Positions 62,328 through 64,000 of a stretch of DNA of 64,000 bases are shown here, piece after piece; positions within the stretch are counted from its first letter, which is position 1; every line of letters starts with the position of its first letter. Origin of the DNA: Cyclobacteriaceae bacterium (GTDB lineage Bacteria; Bacteroidota; Bacteroidia; Cytophagales; Cyclobacteriaceae). A program made the position numbers and the translations under genes. The stretch is from the NCBI GenBank assembly GCA_958296015.1, contig CATQIH010000032.1, forward strand, positions 211,795-275,794, given 5' to 3'. The notes below the pieces were generated by a model. It was not told where the DNA came from and searched no databases. It worked only from the letters and a program-made list of their open reading frames with translations.

Positions 62328-62963
62328 TTATTTCTTAGCTTTAACCGTACTATCCGCTTTGGTTGTACTGCTGTCATTGCTTTTGTACCTTTCGTTCAGA
62401 TCGGCTACCACCTGCCGGGTGATATCGAGGCTGTCGTCGGCATAGAGCACCCCGCTGCCTTTGGTATAGGTAAGCACCACTTTGAAATCATTGCTTTTGC
62501 CCAGTTCTTTGAGGTAGTCAGATACATTCTGGTATAGTTCTTCGTTGACTTTACCTTCTTCCTGCATCAGTTGATTGCTTAGGTTCTGCTGGTACTGCAT
62601 CAGGTTCTGCTGTTTGTTGCGCAGGTCTTCTTCAGCAGCTTTGGCCTGGTTGATGGTCATCTGACCGGAAGTACGCTGAAAGGCAGTAATTTCGCCCTGT
62701 AATCCTTTGGCGCGATTTTCATACTCGCTTTGCAGTTGTTTCGCTTTCTGCTCTAATGCAGCTTGTTGGTCTTTAAAGTAATCGTAGTTGGCCAGCAGTG
62801 AATCCGAATTAACGTAGGCAATCTTAGGAATAGGGCCCTCAAAACCAGCAGAGGAAGAAGCCTTGGATGCGGAAGGCTTTTCGTTTCCACTAAAGTGTAA
62901 TACATAAAGATAAATAACGGCAACAGCTAAAACTCCATTCAGGATTAAAGATAAATTTTTCAC
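62328..62963 (-). CDS. OmpH/Skp-like chaperone family protein, membrane-anchored
   Basis: From the GTG at 62963 the protein has 211 residues: a membrane anchor or signal (KNLSLILNGVLAVAVIYLYVLHFS), IAYVNSDSLLANYDYFKDQQ, a long coiled coil (KQLQSEYENRAKGLQGEITAF and beyond) and a short beta end with VLYADDSLDITRQVV. This is the OmpH/Skp fold, a periplasmic holdase for outer-membrane proteins. The open frame extends to 63011, but a promoter element (62991-62998) inside that extension supports the internal start. Confidence 0.85.
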   Translation of the reverse strand: MKNLSLILNGVLAVAVIYLYVLHFSGNEKPSASKASSSAGFEGPIPKIAYVNSDSLLANYDYFKDQQAALEQKAKQLQSEYENRAKGLQGEITAFQRTSGQMTINQAKAAEEDLRNKQQNLMQYQQNLSNQLMQEEGKVNEELYQNVSDYLKELGKSNDFKVVLTYTKGSGVLYADDSLDITRQVVADLNERYKSNDSSTTKADSTVKAKK

Positions 62964-62990
62964 AATTAAAACGTTGAGGTTAAATTTTCG

Positions 62991-62998
62991 CAAATATA
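62991..62998 (-). promoter_or_regulatory. -7 promoter element upstream of the OmpH-like gene
   Basis: TATATTTG on the minus strand matches TAnnTTTG. It lies 27 bases upstream of the GTG at 62963 and inside the longest open frame, arguing that translation starts at 62963. Confidence 0.5.
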
Positions 62999-63048
62999 AT
63001 GAATTAACCATACGGAAATCGTATCCTAGCGATACATTTTGCAGGTGG

Positions 63049-64000
63049 TTATACAGCAGGTTTTATCTGGGAAGATGATGTTCCCTCTATCGCATGGTCT
63101 GCCTGCACAGGTGATATTTTTGCTTTTGATTCTTTAAAGAAAACAGTGAAAAATATGAGCACAACAGCCGATAGTATAGCGGGCACCAGCCAGATATTAT
63201 GCCATTGGTATATCATTTTTTCGCTGACAGAGGCAGAAAACGCATCCACAGTAAGCCCGGAAAGGTAGCTACCGATAAACATGCCTGCACCATAAGTAGC
63301 GAAAGTAATCATCCCCTGTGCCGAACTTCTGACATTGGCAGGCGCTTTTTCATCCACATACAGCTGGCCGGTGACGAAGAAGAAGTCGTAGCACAGGCCA
63401 TGCAGCACAATACCGGTATACAGCATCCATACCATCGTGCCAGAATCTCCATACATAAACATCACATAGCGCAGTACCCAGCAGGCCATGCCCATCATCA
63501 GCATTTTCTTATAGCCCAAACGCACGAAGAAGAGCGGCATCAGTATCAAAAACAGCCCTTCGGACATTTGCCCTAAGGTCATCTTGGCCGCAGAGTTTTC
63601 CATACCTACATCAAACAGAAAAGGGTTTGCCCAGGCATAATAAAAAGAGAGTGGAATACAGATAAGCAGTGAAGAAACAAACAGGATGGCAAACGACCGG
63701 TTTTTTAATAGTTTGAGCGCATCTAATCCCAACACCTCAGCCACCGTGGCTTTCTCTCCTTTGCTTTTGGGCGGTGTATGCGGCAGCGTAAAGCTATAGA
63801 GTCCCATCAGTACAGAAGCACCCGCCGCAATCATGATAGGATATACGGTAGGTTCCAATTCCAGCGCGCCTATGAGCAACCCTACCAGAATCCAACTGAC
63901 TGTGCCAAGTACGCGTACATTGGAAAAATTCTTGCCGGGGTTCTCCATATTCTGAAAAGCCAGAGAGTTGGTTAACGCAATGGTAGGCATAAAACAGAGC
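63049..64000 (-). CDS. Nucleoside permease of the NUP family (MFS), N-terminal part outside window
   Basis: The frame is open to the right edge and reads CFMPTIALTNSLAFQNMENP at its visible beginning. This corresponds to the middle of the first half of NupG/XapB-like permeases; the first helices are missing. About eight membrane helices are visible. ENPGKNFSNVRVLGTVSWIL and FFFVTGQLYVDEKAPANVRSSAQGM are family motifs of the nucleoside:H+ symporters. Function: uptake of nucleosides. The Met at 63990 is internal and not the true start. Confidence 0.85.
   Translation of the reverse strand, partial: LCFMPTIALTNSLAFQNMENPGKNFSNVRVLGTVSWILVGLLIGALELEPTVYPIMIAAGASVLMGLYSFTLPHTPPKSKGEKATVAEVLGLDALKLLKNRSFAILFVSSLLICIPLSFYYAWANPFLFDVGMENSAAKMTLGQMSEGLFLILMPLFFVRLGYKKMLMMGMACWVLRYVMFMYGDSGTMVWMLYTGIVLHGLCYDFFFVTGQLYVDEKAPANVRSSAQGMITFATYGAGMFIGSYLSGLTVDAFSASVSEKMIYQWHNIWLVPAILSAVVLIFFTVFFKESKAKISPVQADHAIEGTSSSQIKPAV

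Overview
The window looks like chromosomal DNA from a Bacteroidota bacterium, most likely a Cytophagales member. The evidence is a secreted protein with a type IX secretion (T9SS) type A C-terminal sorting domain, an HU-like DNA-binding protein fused to an Ig-like domain, a small histone H1-like protein, Bacteroidota-restricted families (DUF4783, DUF6913), a serine-palmitoyltransferase-like enzyme, a menaquinone gene, and TAnnTTTG-type -7 promoter elements. No rRNA, tRNA, CRISPR array, prophage or complete insertion sequence was recognised.

Layout. 0-4 kb: the start of an arginine-deiminase-family gene (cut by the left edge), the HU-like protein, a 0.7-kb repeat-rich spacer, a lipoprotein and a T9SS cargo protein. 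4-8.3 kb: trpC-trpF-trpB-trpA, with a toxin-antitoxin-like pair inserted between trpB and trpA whose toxin has an in-frame stop. 8.3-11.2 kb: rsmE, pyrD and xerD on the minus strand, then a spacer with a 41-bp tandem repeat interrupted by a small palindromic insertion. 11.7-17.3 kb: a GH13 alpha-glucosidase and a two-component system (sigma-54 activator plus membrane histidine kinase) separated by a structured spacer.

17.5-26.8 kb is the most unusual block. A four-gene operon (C39-like peptidase, RLAN/RimK-type ATP-grasp ligase, GCS2-type glutamate ligase, N-formylglutamate amidohydrolase-like enzyme) looks like a small-peptide or amino-acid-conjugate pathway of unknown product. It is followed by a DUF2062 protein and then, convergently, by a tightly overlapped operon for citrulline hydrolysis (ctlX), 5-oxoprolinase (pxpBCA) and an NRAMP-like carrier lacking the usual metal-binding motif. 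Together these suggest linked synthesis and recycling of glutamyl compounds.

26.8-41 kb is mixed: two GT2 glycosyltransferases, a decayed third glycosyltransferase, an IGHMBP2-like helicase, an Rpn-type nuclease, an SDR, an ECF sigma factor, rsmG, an ABC permease, an SMP-30-like lipoprotein and a stand-alone receiver. 41-64 kb is mostly core: maf, DUF1015, biotin carboxylase, serine palmitoyltransferase, ligA, a K+ channel, alaS, an M23 peptidase, menD, mnmA, an endonuclease III-type glycosylase, an OmpH-like protein and a nucleoside permease cut by the right edge.

At sequence level the spacers carry several families of degenerate short-word repeats and palindromes. Some have run into coding sequence: the C-termini of TrpF and PyrD and the CtlX/PxpB junction. 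All calls come from reading the sequence; no database search was run.
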